From positions 1-64,000 of the forward strand of contig NZ_JAATVW010000021.1 in assembly GCF_011947225.1 (NCBI RefSeq): a stretch of DNA of 64,000 nucleotides. The letters are read 5' to 3'. Each line of letters begins with the position of its first letter. Within the stretch, counting starts at the first letter, position 1. This document shows positions 15,428-23,938 of the stretch, in pieces. Under the pieces are notes generated by a model, which worked only from the letters and a program-made list of their open reading frames with translations, had not been told where the DNA came from and did no database searches. Made by a program: the position numbers and the translations under genes. The stretch comes from Planosporangium flavigriseum (lineage in GTDB: Bacteria > Actinomycetota > Actinomycetes > Mycobacteriales > Micromonosporaceae).

Positions 15428-16864
15428 CTACTGGGCCGGTGTCTCTCGGTGATCATGAGAGGTAGGCGCATCGTCCAGCCCGGCAAGTCTGGGCCGCCGG
15501 CCGGTCACGTACAGCACGATCAGGATGACCGCGCCGATCCCGAGCCAGACGAAGCCGAGTACCTGGGCGGCCACCTTGGCGTTGACGACCACGTACGCAA
15601 GGATTCCGAACCCGACCACCGGGACGACGAGGTGGCGAAGCCAGTCCCGGCTGCCGCGGCGGACGACGTAGTGCACGACGACCGAGACGTGCAGCGCCAG
15701 GAACGCCGTCATCGCGCCGAAGTTGACCAGCGTGGACAGCAGCGAGATACCGTCGTCGCGGGTCGCCATGGAGATGCCGAGCACCAGCGACACCGCCGCC
15801 ACGAGGAAGGTGGCGTTCGCCGGTACCTTGTGCCTGGGGTTGATCTTCGCCAGGAAGCCGGGCATCTGCCGGTCGCGGGCCATCGCGTACAGCAGGCGGG
15901 ACGTGGCGGCCTGCGCGACCAGGGAGTTGGCGAACCCCCACGCGATCGCGGTGGCGAGCGCGGTCAGGGCGGCGAGCCAGCCACCACCGGCCACCCGGGC
16001 AGCGTCGTAGAACGCGGTTCCGTCCGGGTCACCGGCTGCCAGCAGTTTGGCCGGGTCGGGTACGAGCAGCGAGGCGACCCAGGTCTGCACGACGAACAGC
16101 GTGCCGGCCAGCAGCAGCGCCGCCACCATGGACCGGCCGATCTGGCGGGCCTCCACGCGGCTCTCCTCGGCGAGCATCGAGATGCCGTCGAACCCGAGGA
16201 ACGACAGCACCGCGACGGAAACGGCGCCGAAGACGAGCGGCCAGGAGAAGGTACCGGCGTCGTACAGCGGCCGTAGCGAGAAGCCGGTGCCCTTGCCCTG
16301 CCCGAGCGCGACCACGCCGACGACCAGGAACACGGCGAGCACGGCCAGTTCGGCCACGATCATGATGCGGGTGATCCGGGCGGTCATCTCGATGCCGAGA
16401 TAGTTGACGACCGTGTTGAGCACGACGAACGCCACCAGCCACAGCCATACCGGGATCGCCGACACCAGCGAGTGCATCGCGACGCTCGCGACGAGGTACA
16501 GCAGGCCGGGCACGAGGACATAGTCGAGCAGGATGACCCAGCCGGCCAGGAAGCCGACCGGCGGGGCGATGCCCCGGCCGGCGTAGCTGTACACCGAGCC
16601 GGCCATCGGGAACGCGCGGACCATCTGCGAGTACGACAGCGCGCTGAACATCATCGCGACCATGCCGATGATGTACGTGAGGGCGACCATCCCGCCGGAC
16701 CCGGCGAAGACGCTACCGAAGATGCCGAACGGCGCGATCGGCACCATGAAGATCAGGCCGTAGATGAGCAGATCGGCGAAGCTGAGCGACCGGCTGAGCT
16801 CCTGGCGGTATCCGAACTGCTCCAACTGCGCGGCGGCGGCCGGCTCGGCAGGTGGATGGGCCAC
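15428..16864 (-). CDS. APC-family amino acid permease
   Basis: A 478-residue transporter with about 12 hydrophobic segments. The N-terminal signature around LIYGLIFMVPIAPFGIFG and the GFDGISMLAEE motif after the fifth helix match the APC superfamily branch that includes putrescine and amino acid importers. Both termini are hydrophilic and cytoplasmic. ATG at 16864 is preceded by AGGGAAAGGAAG. The gene stands alone, convergent with the TetR gene, and the substrate cannot be predicted. The upstream space (16865-17052) is shared with the divergent ArsR gene. Confidence 0.88.
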   Translation of the reverse strand: MAHPPAEPAAAAQLEQFGYRQELSRSLSFADLLIYGLIFMVPIAPFGIFGSVFAGSGGMVALTYIIGMVAMMFSALSYSQMVRAFPMAGSVYSYAGRGIAPPVGFLAGWVILLDYVLVPGLLYLVASVAMHSLVSAIPVWLWLVAFVVLNTVVNYLGIEMTARITRIMIVAELAVLAVFLVVGVVALGQGKGTGFSLRPLYDAGTFSWPLVFGAVSVAVLSFLGFDGISMLAEESRVEARQIGRSMVAALLLAGTLFVVQTWVASLLVPDPAKLLAAGDPDGTAFYDAARVAGGGWLAALTALATAIAWGFANSLVAQAATSRLLYAMARDRQMPGFLAKINPRHKVPANATFLVAAVSLVLGISMATRDDGISLLSTLVNFGAMTAFLALHVSVVVHYVVRRGSRDWLRHLVVPVVGFGILAYVVVNAKVAAQVLGFVWLGIGAVILIVLYVTGRRPRLAGLDDAPTSHDHRETPAQ

Positions 16865-17016
16865 GGCGCGACTTCCTTTCCCTCAATGCTTCGACGAAGG
16901 AACAGCTAGCTGGAAGTACAGAGAAACGCCTGCTTGTCAGGTGTGTGCCGCACGATAGTCCATGCGCTTGCGCTTGAAAAGATCTCCACAGCCAGCTTCG
17001 CCCCGCCTGATATACC

Positions 17017-17046
17017 TTGACAGGCATATGCCTGCATCGACATAGT
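17017..17046 (+). promoter_or_regulatory. Promoter and operator of the ArsR/SRPBCC operon
   Basis: TTGACA (17017-17022), an 18-base spacer and CATAGT (17041-17046) place the transcription start at about 17053, the ATG of the ArsR gene, which would make the mRNA leaderless. A perfect 14-bp palindrome CAGGCATATGCCTG (17021-17034) overlaps the -35 and spacer and is a natural autoregulation site. Confidence 0.7.
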
Positions 17047-17052
17047 CGCCGC

Positions 17053-17364
17053 ATGGCCGTTGACGCCTTTGCCGTACTCGCCGAGCCGACCCGGCGCCGC
17101 ATCCTCGACGAGCTGCGCCGGTCCGACAGCAGCGTCAATGAGCTTGTCGAGGCGCTCACAGTCAGCCAACCCACGATGTCCAAACATCTGAAGGTCTTGC
17201 GCGAAGCCGGTTTCGTCTCCTGCCGGACAGCGGCGCAGCAGCGCATCTACCGGATCGAAACGCGCCCATTCGAGGCCCTCGACGAGTGGCTCAAGCCGTA
17301 CCGCGAGCTGTGGACCAGGCATCTCGACGCTCTCGAACGCCATCTCGACAACCTGGAGTACTGA
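17053..17364 (+). CDS. ArsR family regulator
   Basis: A 103-residue winged-helix repressor of the SdpR/PF12840-like branch: FAVLAEPTRRRILDELRR, then VSQPTMSKHLKVLREAGFV as recognition helix and wing. It lacks the metal-binding cysteines of classical ArsR. ATG at 17053 was preferred to TTG at 17017 because the latter overlaps the -35 box and no ribosome site is present, consistent with leaderless translation. The stop overlaps the SRPBCC start as TGATG. Such ArsR plus AHSA1-domain pairs are a common actinomycete module whose signal is unknown. Confidence 0.9.
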   Translation: MAVDAFAVLAEPTRRRILDELRRSDSSVNELVEALTVSQPTMSKHLKVLREAGFVSCRTAAQQRIYRIETRPFEALDEWLKPYRELWTRHLDALERHLDNLEY

Positions 17365-17906
17365 TGAGCCAACCCGACTTCGAACCCGGCCCGCTCGCTG
17401 AGGTCGACTGCCGCTCCGACGAGGACCGCTGGACGCTGGTCTTCGTCCGGGACCTGCGGCATCCACCGGAGAAGGTGTGGGCGGCCTTGACCGAGCCGGC
17501 CCAGTTGCGCGAATGGGCTCCCTACACCGTGGACAGAAACCTGGGCCGCACCGGGGACGCGACGCTGACGATGATCGACAGTGACACCTCGATGGACCTG
17601 GCGGCATCGGTACGCCGCGCCGAGCCACCGACGCTCCTGGAGTACACCTGGGGGGCGGACCTGCTGCGCTGGGAACTCACGCCGACCGGCGACGGGACGC
17701 GGCTGACCCTGCACCATACGGTCGCCGACCGCGACTGGGTACCGAAGGTGGCCGCCGGCTGGCACCTGTGCCTCGTGGTGGCGCAACACCTGCTCGACGG
17801 CGAGCCCATCACCCCCATCCGCGGCGAGGACGCCCTCAACTACGGATGGGGGGACCTGCACGACGCGTACGCCGAGAAGCTGGGCATCGGCCCCGCCGAC
17901 CGGTAG
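17364..17906 (+). CDS. SRPBCC/AHSA1-domain protein
   Basis: A 180-residue protein with the START-like helix-grip fold pattern: FVRDLRHPPEKVWAALTEP near the N-terminus, LLEYTWG mid-protein and the C-terminal helix GWHLCLVVAQHLLDG. Such proteins bind hydrophobic ligands. It is translationally coupled to the ArsR regulator (TGATG), suggesting it senses, binds or converts the compound that controls that regulator. No catalytic residues can be named. Confidence 0.85.
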   Translation: MSQPDFEPGPLAEVDCRSDEDRWTLVFVRDLRHPPEKVWAALTEPAQLREWAPYTVDRNLGRTGDATLTMIDSDTSMDLAASVRRAEPPTLLEYTWGADLLRWELTPTGDGTRLTLHHTVADRDWVPKVAAGWHLCLVVAQHLLDGEPITPIRGEDALNYGWGDLHDAYAEKLGIGPADR

Positions 17907-17945
17907 GGGCGAGAATTGTCGGTGCCCCGCTGTAGCGTCCGGCGC

Positions 17946-18464
17946 ATGGACGAGATGCCTGAGGACCTCGCTCGCCTGCAGCGACTACTCGACCGCAGCT
18001 ACGACGCCGCCGGACCGCACCTGCGCGGGATCATCACACCCGAACGCCGGCTGTCCGCCGAAGAGGTCAGCGCGCGGTTGCAGGGCATGTGCCTGCTCGC
18101 CCTCGCCACCGTGACCCGCGACGGCAGACCGCTCGTCGGTCCGGTGGACGGCATCTTCTATCGGGGCTCCTTCTACTTCGGGTCCTCGCCGGAGTCGGTC
18201 CGGTTCCGCCACATCGCGAAACGGCCACAGGTCAGTGCCACCCACCTTCCCGGCGAGGAGTTGGCGGTGACGGTTCACGGTCGCGCGATCCCCATCGACG
18301 TGCGCGGCGCGGCGGAGGCGGGCCTCCGCCGCGCCCTGCTCGACGTCTACCTGCCCCGCTACGGCGCTGGATGGGAGCGGTTCCTTGACTCCGGCCCCGT
18401 CTATGCCCGCATCGAGGCGGACCGTATGTTCACCCTTCACATGGAGGACGCGGCGCTGTCATGA
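17946..18464 (+). CDS. Pyridoxamine 5'-phosphate oxidase-family protein
   Basis: A 172-residue split-beta-barrel protein: LALATVTRDGRPLVGPVDG, FYFGSSPESVRFRHIAKRPQVSATH and the late strand YARIEADRMFTLHM match the FMN- or F420-binding PNPOx-like fold common in actinomycetes. The ATG at 17946 has no clear ribosome site; TTG at 17916 is in frame. Its stop overlaps the DinB gene by ATGA, so the two are probably one transcript. Cofactor and substrate are unknown. Confidence 0.8.
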   Translation: MDEMPEDLARLQRLLDRSYDAAGPHLRGIITPERRLSAEEVSARLQGMCLLALATVTRDGRPLVGPVDGIFYRGSFYFGSSPESVRFRHIAKRPQVSATHLPGEELAVTVHGRAIPIDVRGAAEAGLRRALLDVYLPRYGAGWERFLDSGPVYARIEADRMFTLHMEDAALS

Positions 18465-19048
18465 CAGGATTCGACCCAAAGACGGATCTCCATCGCTACC
18501 TGCAGGCCGCGCGGGAGGCCCTGCTGTGGAAGCTGGAGGGGCTGTCGGAGTACGACGTCCGCCGCCCATTGACGCCGACCGGCACGAACCTGCTGGGGCT
18601 GGTCAAGCACGTCGCCAGCGTCGAAGCGGGGTACTTCGGCGAGACGTTCGGCCGGCCGTTCGGCGAGCCGCTGCCGTGGTTCGACGACGGCGCCGAGCCG
18701 AACGCCGACTTCTGGGCCACCGCCGAGGAGTCACGGGAGCAGATCGTCGGGCTGTACCACCGGGTCTGGGCGCACTCGGACGCGACGATCGACGCGCTGG
18801 CGCTGGACGCGATCGGTCGCGTTCCGTGGTGGCCGGCGGACCGTAACGAGGTCACCCTGCACCGGATCCTGGTCCACCTGACCACCGAGACCCACCGGCA
18901 CGCCGGCCACGCCGACATCGTCCGGGAACTCATCGACGGTGCCGTCGGACTGCGGGCCGGCAACGACAACATGTGGGTGGGCGACCAGGGCTGGGAGAGC
19001 TACCGCCGCCGGTTGGCGGACGTCGCGCAGACGTTCGCCTCAGCCTGA
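18461..19048 (+). CDS. DinB/DUF664 family protein
   Basis: A 195-residue four-helix-bundle protein. The three metal-ligand histidines fit HVASVEAGYF near residue 48 and TTETHRHAGHADIV near residue 145, with NLLGLVKH as the family signature. In actinomycetes this family includes mycothiol-dependent transferases, and a role in thiol transfer to electrophiles is plausible but not proven. ATG overlaps the upstream stop as ATGA. Confidence 0.85.
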   Translation: MTGFDPKTDLHRYLQAAREALLWKLEGLSEYDVRRPLTPTGTNLLGLVKHVASVEAGYFGETFGRPFGEPLPWFDDGAEPNADFWATAEESREQIVGLYHRVWAHSDATIDALALDAIGRVPWWPADRNEVTLHRILVHLTTETHRHAGHADIVRELIDGAVGLRAGNDNMWVGDQGWESYRRRLADVAQTFASA

Positions 19049-19073
19049 GCCACCCCTTCCCCGAAGGAGCGAC

Positions 19074-19562
19074 ATGTCCTACCCCGAGCCCCGCTACCGG
19101 GCAGACGAGGGCACCGTCAGCGCTGTCCTCCAACCGTCCACCCGGGAACCCGATCTGTTGATCGGCCCGACCGCGGTGCACTACCTCGCGACGTCCGACC
19201 TGACCCACGGCGAGTTCGGCCTCTACCGGTGGGAGATGGGCCCGAAGCCGAGCGGGCCCAGCCCGCATTTCCACAAGACCATCTCGGAGTCGTTCTACGT
19301 CCTCAGCGGCGCCGTGCGACTGTTCGACGGCGGCCGCTGGATCGACGCGACCGCCGGCGACTTCCTGTTCGTCCCGCAAGGGGGCGTGCACGCCTTCCGG
19401 AACGAATCGGGCGAGCCGGCGTCGATGCTGATCCTCTTCGCTCCCGGCGCCCCGCGCGAGGGCTACTTCGAGGCGCTGGCGGAGATCACCAGAACCGGAC
19501 GGCAGCTCACCGACGAGGAGTGGACGGAGCTGTACGCCCGGCACGACCAATACATGGTGTGA
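19074..19562 (+). CDS. Cupin-domain protein
   Basis: A 162-residue single-cupin protein. Motif 1 is PHFHKTISESFYVLSG (metal ligands His, His, Glu), motif 2 is GDFLFVPQGGVHAFRN. Such small cupins can be dioxygenases, isomerases or storage-like proteins; nothing here decides between them. ATG at 19074 follows GAAGGAG. The stop codon lies in a 16-bp tandem duplication (19551-19582). Confidence 0.85.
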   Translation: MSYPEPRYRADEGTVSAVLQPSTREPDLLIGPTAVHYLATSDLTHGEFGLYRWEMGPKPSGPSPHFHKTISESFYVLSGAVRLFDGGRWIDATAGDFLFVPQGGVHAFRNESGEPASMLILFAPGAPREGYFEALAEITRTGRQLTDEEWTELYARHDQYMV

Positions 19563-19582
19563 CCCGTACATGGTGTGACCCG
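19551..19582. repeat. 16-bp tandem duplication at cupin 3' end
   Basis: TACATGGTGTGACCCG occurs twice in direct succession. The first copy contains the last codons and stop (YMV, TGA) of the cupin gene; the second is untranslated. Confidence 0.95.
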
Positions 19583-19608
19583 CCGCCGCGATGGGCGAGG
19601 ATGTCCGT

Positions 19609-20205
19609 ATGAACTGGACGCGCGCCGTACATCATGTCGAATCGCTCGCGAAGTCCTGCGCCGACATGGCCACCCGGCCGCCCTCGATCTTCCCGTTGCG
19701 CGTGACCCAGTTGTGGGCGGTCGGTGACATCCTCGGCCCGCCACGCGAACTGGAGACCGTGACGGTCGCGCTCTCCGTCGACCTGCCACCGGAAGCGGTT
19801 CCGTGGTGGAGCGAGCCGCCCGGCGCCCAGCACTGGGCCAACGCCACCCGCCTGGCCAGAAACCCGATCACCGCCTGGTGGCGCTCCGCGCACGCGCCCG
19901 TCTGGAACCACCGCATCGTCCGCCCGGCCCTGGTGTGGGACTCCGCGGACGGCGTCCGGGCGGACACTCTGGCCGCGCTGCACGACGGGCGTGGCGAGTC
20001 AGTGCGGATACCCGCGCCGGACCCGGATGCGCTGCGGGAGCGCCTCCAGGAGGAGCTTTCGCTCAGCCTGTCCGCTCTCCGGACCGGTACGCACACCTAC
20101 GAGGAGCGGCGGTGGAGCCCCGGCAAGTTGGAGCCGGTCGCGGACTCGCTGTGGCGCGCCAGCGACGGGTACCTTGACGTGCTCGACGCCGTACAGCGCG
20201 CGTAG
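19609..20205 (+). CDS. Hypothetical protein
   Basis: A 198-residue soluble protein, not recognised. It begins MNWTRAVHHVESLAKSCADMA and has a central Trp-rich segment (WWSEPPGAQHWANATRLA, NPITAWWRSAHAPVWNH) and a C-terminal helical part (EELSLSLSALRTGTHTYEE). It has no signal peptide or membrane segment. ATG at 19609 was chosen for GAGG about eight bases upstream; ATG at 19591 is in frame. It precedes a Nudix gene by 11 bases and is probably co-transcribed with it. Confidence 0.7.
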   Translation: MNWTRAVHHVESLAKSCADMATRPPSIFPLRVTQLWAVGDILGPPRELETVTVALSVDLPPEAVPWWSEPPGAQHWANATRLARNPITAWWRSAHAPVWNHRIVRPALVWDSADGVRADTLAALHDGRGESVRIPAPDPDALRERLQEELSLSLSALRTGTHTYEERRWSPGKLEPVADSLWRASDGYLDVLDAVQRA

Positions 20206-20216
20206 CCTCGCCCACG

Positions 20217-20693
20217 ATGGATGCCGAACAACTCCCCGTACACCGCCCCGCGGCGCGGGTGATCTGTCTGGACGCCGCGTACCGCGTCCTCCTGCTGCAC
20301 TGGCGCGACCCGTACGACGGCGCGCGGCTGTGGGAGCCACCCGGCGGCGGGATCGAGGCGGGCGAGACGCCGCTGTCGGCCGCCCGCCGGGAACTGGTCG
20401 AGGAGACCGGCCTGAACCCGGCGGCGGTCGGCGACCGGTCGGTGCCGGTCGAGCGGGACACGTGGTGGAACGGCAGGCACTACATCGGCCCGGAGCAGTT
20501 CTTCGTGGCCCGGTTCGCCGAGGCGGAGCCGGCACTGACCCGGACCGGGCTGCTCGTCGACGAGCAGGCGACCCTCCTCGGCCACGCCTGGGTGCCCTGG
20601 TCGGACCTGAGCACCCTGCCCGACCGCCTCGAACCGCCCGGGCTGCCGGCCGTACTGGCCGCGCTCGTCCCGGACGGTCCGTGGCGGTCGTGA
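20217..20693 (+). CDS. Nudix hydrolase
   Basis: A 158-residue pyrophosphohydrolase. The Nudix box at residues 44-66 is complete (GGIEAGETPLSAARRELVEE then TGL, with the metal-binding REL-EE). Substrates of the form nucleoside diphosphate linked to X cannot be predicted. The gene follows the hypothetical protein closely. Confidence 0.9.
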   Translation: MDAEQLPVHRPAARVICLDAAYRVLLLHWRDPYDGARLWEPPGGGIEAGETPLSAARRELVEETGLNPAAVGDRSVPVERDTWWNGRHYIGPEQFFVARFAEAEPALTRTGLLVDEQATLLGHAWVPWSDLSTLPDRLEPPGLPAVLAALVPDGPWRS

Positions 20694-20703
20694 CGTCGCG
20701 AGC

Positions 20704-21333
20704 CTAGTGCCCGCGCGCGATCCACTCGTCGAGGTGCGGCGCCTCGTCGCCGATGGTCGTGCTGTCACCGTGGCCGGTGTGCACGACGGTCTCCGGCGGC
20801 AGGGTCAGCAGCTTCGTACGGATCGACTCGATGATCGTTCCGAAGTCGCTGTACGACCGGCCGGTCGCGCCCGGACCACCCTTGAAGAGGGTGTCCCCGC
20901 TGAACACCGCGCCGAGGTCCGGCGCGTGGAAGCAGCACGCGCCGGGGCTGTGGCCGGGCGTGTGCAGGACGCGCAGCATCGTGCCGGCGACCTCGACGCA
21001 CTGGCCGTCGCGCAGCTCGCCGCTGGGTGCCGTGTCGGGGTGCACCATGTCCCACAGCACCCGGTCGTCGGGGTGCAGGAGGATGGGCGCCCCGGTCGCC
21101 GCGGCGAGGTCCGGCGCGACCCGTACGTGGTCGTCGTGCGCGTGGGTGGCCAGGATCGCCTTCACCCGCCGGCCGCCGACCGTGCGCAGGATCGCCTCGA
21201 CGTCGTGCGGGGCGTCGATGACCACGCACTCGGCGTCGTCCCCGACGACCCACACGTTGTTGTCGACGTCGAAGGTCTGCCCGTCCAGCGAGAACGTGCC
21301 CGAGGTGACCGTGTGGTCGATGCGCGCCGCCAT
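20704..21333 (-). CDS. MBL-fold hydrolase, probable partner of mycothiol-dependent formaldehyde oxidation
   Basis: A 209-residue metallo-beta-lactamase-fold protein with THAHDDH (63-69), PGHSPGA and GDTLF motifs and a late HTGHG, giving a complete dinuclear metal site of the glyoxalase II type. Its start overlaps the stop of the mycothiol-dependent formaldehyde dehydrogenase gene as TGATG. That arrangement is conserved in actinobacteria and makes hydrolysis of S-formylmycothiol its likely job. This is an inference from context. Confidence 0.85.
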   Translation of the reverse strand: MAARIDHTVTSGTFSLDGQTFDVDNNVWVVGDDAECVVIDAPHDVEAILRTVGGRRVKAILATHAHDDHVRVAPDLAAATGAPILLHPDDRVLWDMVHPDTAPSGELRDGQCVEVAGTMLRVLHTPGHSPGACCFHAPDLGAVFSGDTLFKGGPGATGRSYSDFGTIIESIRTKLLTLPPETVVHTGHGDSTTIGDEAPHLDEWIARGH

Positions 21334-22418
21334 CAGAACACCACCACAGAGCGCAGCACGTCACCGTGGTGCATCTTGGTGAACGCCTCCTCCACCTGGT
21401 CGAGCGAGATCTCCTCGCTGACGAAGGCGTCGAGGTCCAGCCGGCCCTGCAGGTACAGGTCGGTCAGCGCCGGGAAGTCGCGGCTGGGCAGGCAGTCGCC
21501 GTACCAGCTGGACTTGAGCGCCCCGCCGCGGCCGAAGACGTCCAGCAGCGGCAGCTCGATGTTCATGTCGGGGGTCGGTACGCCGACCAGGACGACCCGG
21601 CCGGCCAGGTCGCGGGCGTAGAACGCCTGCTTGTACGTCTCGGGGCGGCCCACCGCCTCGATCACCACATCGGCGCCGTTGCCGCCGGTGAGTGAACGGA
21701 TCGCCTCGACCGGGTCGGTCTCGCGCGAGTTGACGGTGTGGGTGGCGCCGAAGCCCTTGGCCCACTCCAGCTTGCGCGGGTCGACGTCGACCGCGATGAT
21801 CGTCGTCGCGCCCGCGAGGGCAGCGCCGGCGATCGCCGCGTCACCGACGCCGCCACAGCCGATCACCGCGACCGACTCGCCGCGCTCCACCTGCGCGGTG
21901 TTGACCGCCGCGCCGAGGCCCGCCATCACGCCGCAGCCCAGCAGGCCCACAGCGGCCGGGCGGGCGGCTGGGTTGACCTTGGTGCACTGGCCGGCGTGGA
22001 CCAGCGTCTTCTCGGCGAACGCGCCGATGCCGAGGGCCGGCGTCAGCGGCGTGCCGTCGGTGAGCGTCATCTTCTGCTTCGCGTTATGGGTGTTGAAGCA
22101 GTACCAGGGCTTGCCGCGGCGGCAGGCGCGGCACTGGCCGCAGACCGCGCGCCAGTTCAGCACCACGAAGTCGCCGGGCGCGACCTCGGTGACGCCCTCG
22201 CCGACCTGCTCGACGATGCCGGCCGCCTCGTGGCCGAGCAGGAACGGGTACTCGTCGGTGATGCCGCCCTCGCGGTAGTGCAGGTCGGTGTGGCAGACCC
22301 CGCACGCCTGTACCCGCACGACCGCCTCGCCCGGCCCCGGGTCAGGCACGACGATGGTGGTGACCTGGACCGGCGCGCCCTTTGCCGTCGAGACGACGCC
22401 CCGCACTTGCTGACTCAC
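21333..22418 (-). CDS. mscR: S-(hydroxymethyl)mycothiol dehydrogenase
   Basis: A 361-residue zinc alcohol dehydrogenase. Catalytic zinc ligands are Cys42 and His63 (GHEAAG); the structural zinc set is Cys93, Cys96, Cys99 and Cys107. The NAD-binding motif is [11 protein letters not shown]. The sequence [16 protein letters not shown] is characteristic of the mycothiol-dependent formaldehyde dehydrogenase/S-nitrosomycothiol reductase group. The enzyme oxidises the formaldehyde-mycothiol adduct and can reduce S-nitrosomycothiol. The MBL-fold gene downstream completes a two-step detoxification. Presence of this gene indicates a mycothiol-producing actinobacterium. Confidence 0.92.
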   Translation of the reverse strand: MSQQVRGVVSTAKGAPVQVTTIVVPDPGPGEAVVRVQACGVCHTDLHYREGGITDEYPFLLGHEAAGIVEQVGEGVTEVAPGDFVVLNWRAVCGQCRACRRGKPWYCFNTHNAKQKMTLTDGTPLTPALGIGAFAEKTLVHAGQCTKVNPAARPAAVGLLGCGVMAGLGAAVNTAQVERGESVAVIGCGGVGDAAIAGAALAGATTIIAVDVDPRKLEWAKGFGATHTVNSRETDPVEAIRSLTGGNGADVVIEAVGRPETYKQAFYARDLAGRVVLVGVPTPDMNIELPLLDVFGRGGALKSSWYGDCLPSRDFPALTDLYLQGRLDLDAFVSEEISLDQVEEAFTKMHHGDVLRSVVVF

Positions 22419-22489
22419 ACTGCCTCCATCCTCGCGCTACCCTCATCCGCACACTGCGCGCCAACCGGCACCCGGCGCAGGAAGGTCAT

Positions 22490-23005
22490 TCAACGCATTA
22501 GATCATCTGTATGGGTGGCTTCCCGCCGCACCTCGGCCTCCCGTAGCCGCGCCCGGCGCAGCAGGAACAGGACCACGCCGAGCACGAGGATCGTCCCGCT
22601 CAGCACACCGATCTCGAGCATCACGTCCCGGAAACGAGAAGTTCCCCGCACATTGTCCGCCTCGGCGCCGACCACGAGCACCCGCCGGATGGAGGCCACG
22701 ATTCCCACGATCAGGAACGGTTCGACCATCACCTCCTTCGTGGCGATGACGGCGCGGAGCGTGCCGATGAGCTCGGTGAAGATGAATACCAGGAGCAGGC
22801 CGCTGAGCAGGGCGATCACCCGGCTGATGAGCGCCCCGTGGCCGAGTCCGTGCACGAACTCGTACACCACGACGCCGAACAGGGTGGCCCCGCCGACCCC
22901 GAGCGCGAACGCCACCGCCGCGTTGAGGACGAACTCGGCGTAGTCGAGCACGGCCGCGCTCCGGGGCCAGTTACGGCGTTCGGACCTGACGTTTCGCAAC
23001 CCCAC
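22490..23005 (-). CDS. PsiE-like membrane protein
   Basis: A 171-residue protein with four hydrophobic helices (LNAAVAFALGVGGATLFGVVVY, ISRVIALLSGLLLVFIFTELIG, FLIVGIVASIRRVLVVG and IGVLSGTILVLGVVLFLL, each approximate). The arrangement and the ELIGTLRAVIATKEVMVEPFL region match the phosphate-starvation-inducible PsiE family. The GTG start at 23005 has no obvious ribosome site. Function of the family is unknown. Confidence 0.78.
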   Translation of the reverse strand: MGLRNVRSERRNWPRSAAVLDYAEFVLNAAVAFALGVGGATLFGVVVYEFVHGLGHGALISRVIALLSGLLLVFIFTELIGTLRAVIATKEVMVEPFLIVGIVASIRRVLVVGAEADNVRGTSRFRDVMLEIGVLSGTILVLGVVLFLLRRARLREAEVRREATHTDDLMR

Positions 23006-23098
23006 AACGGGAACCGTTGCCCAGCGTTGCGGGCCTTATCCGCCCGGCGCTTGAGCCAGCGGCGGCGGGGTAACGCGCTGGGGTACGGAGGTAGGCGG

Positions 23099-23938
23099 AT
23101 GGATCGCACCGCCGGCAGCGCCGCCCAGCGAACCGCGCCCGGCCGCCCGGCGTCGCGCCGGCTGGCTGCGGCGGCACCCGCGATCGTCGGAGTCGTCGCG
23201 GGCGCCTGCTACAGCTCGTTCCTGGCGGCCGGGGCGGTGGGTTCGCGGCTGAGCATTACCGACTCGTACGTGAGCGAGCTCGGGGTACCCGGCCAGCCGG
23301 CCAGCGCGTTCTTCCGAGCGACGGACCTCGCCGCCGGTGTGTTCATCGCGGTGCTCGCGGTCGCGCTCGGAGTCCACCTACGCCCGGAGAGGCGCGGCAC
23401 CCTCGGCTTCCTCTGCCTCGCCGGGGTGGGGCTGGCCTCCATCGTCGACGGCCTGCGCCCGATGCCCTGTACGCCGTCGACCAGCGAACCGTGCCGGCGG
23501 CACATCGACGAGGTCACGATCTTCGCCCAGCTCCACCAGGGGCACACGGTGTCGAGCGTCCTGGGGGTCCTCGCCGCCCAGGCGGCCATGCTGCTGCTCG
23601 GCGCCTCCCCACGGGTACGCCGCTCCTGGCCGCGGTTCGCCCGGGCGAGCCTGGTCAGCGGAGTCGTCCTGGTGGTGCTCGGCCTGAGCGAAGTGCCGCT
23701 GGCCCTCTACCAGGACGTCGGTGTCCTCGAGCGGATCCATGTCCTGCTGATCTCCGCGTGGATCGCCGCGCTGGGCTGGTACCCGTCACGCGCTCGGAGC
23801 GTTGAAACCCCGCCCGTACGGCTTCATCGGGGTGCGGCCCGGGTAGGGCACCTGGATGGCGGGAACCCTCGAAGACGGCGACATCTACTTCCTCTACCGA
23901 CCGCGGGTGGGCGAAGAGCAGGTCGAGTCCGCGGATGA
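23099..23938 (+). CDS. DUF998 membrane protein with read-through C-terminal tail
   Basis: A 279-residue reading frame with six hydrophobic helices typical of DUF998 proteins (first at about residues 25-45, last ERIHVLLISAWIAALGWYP near 215-233). ATG at 23099 has GGAGG at seven bases. DUF998 proteins normally end soon after the last helix. Here about 45 further Arg/Gly-rich residues run on and overlap the next gene by 83 bases in a different frame. A +1 shift near 23800 would meet a TGA at once, so the tail is probably a frameshift or lost stop. Function of the family is unknown. Confidence 0.7.
   Translation: MDRTAGSAAQRTAPGRPASRRLAAAAPAIVGVVAGACYSSFLAAGAVGSRLSITDSYVSELGVPGQPASAFFRATDLAAGVFIAVLAVALGVHLRPERRGTLGFLCLAGVGLASIVDGLRPMPCTPSTSEPCRRHIDEVTIFAQLHQGHTVSSVLGVLAAQAAMLLLGASPRVRRSWPRFARASLVSGVVLVVLGLSEVPLALYQDVGVLERIHVLLISAWIAALGWYPSRARSVETPPVRLHRGAARVGHLDGGNPRRRRHLLPLPTAGGRRAGRVRG

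Noticed and set aside
17017-17052. TTG start extending the ArsR protein by 12 residues
   Set aside because: That TTG is the -35 hexamer of the predicted promoter, and the extension destroys the family-typical N-terminus.
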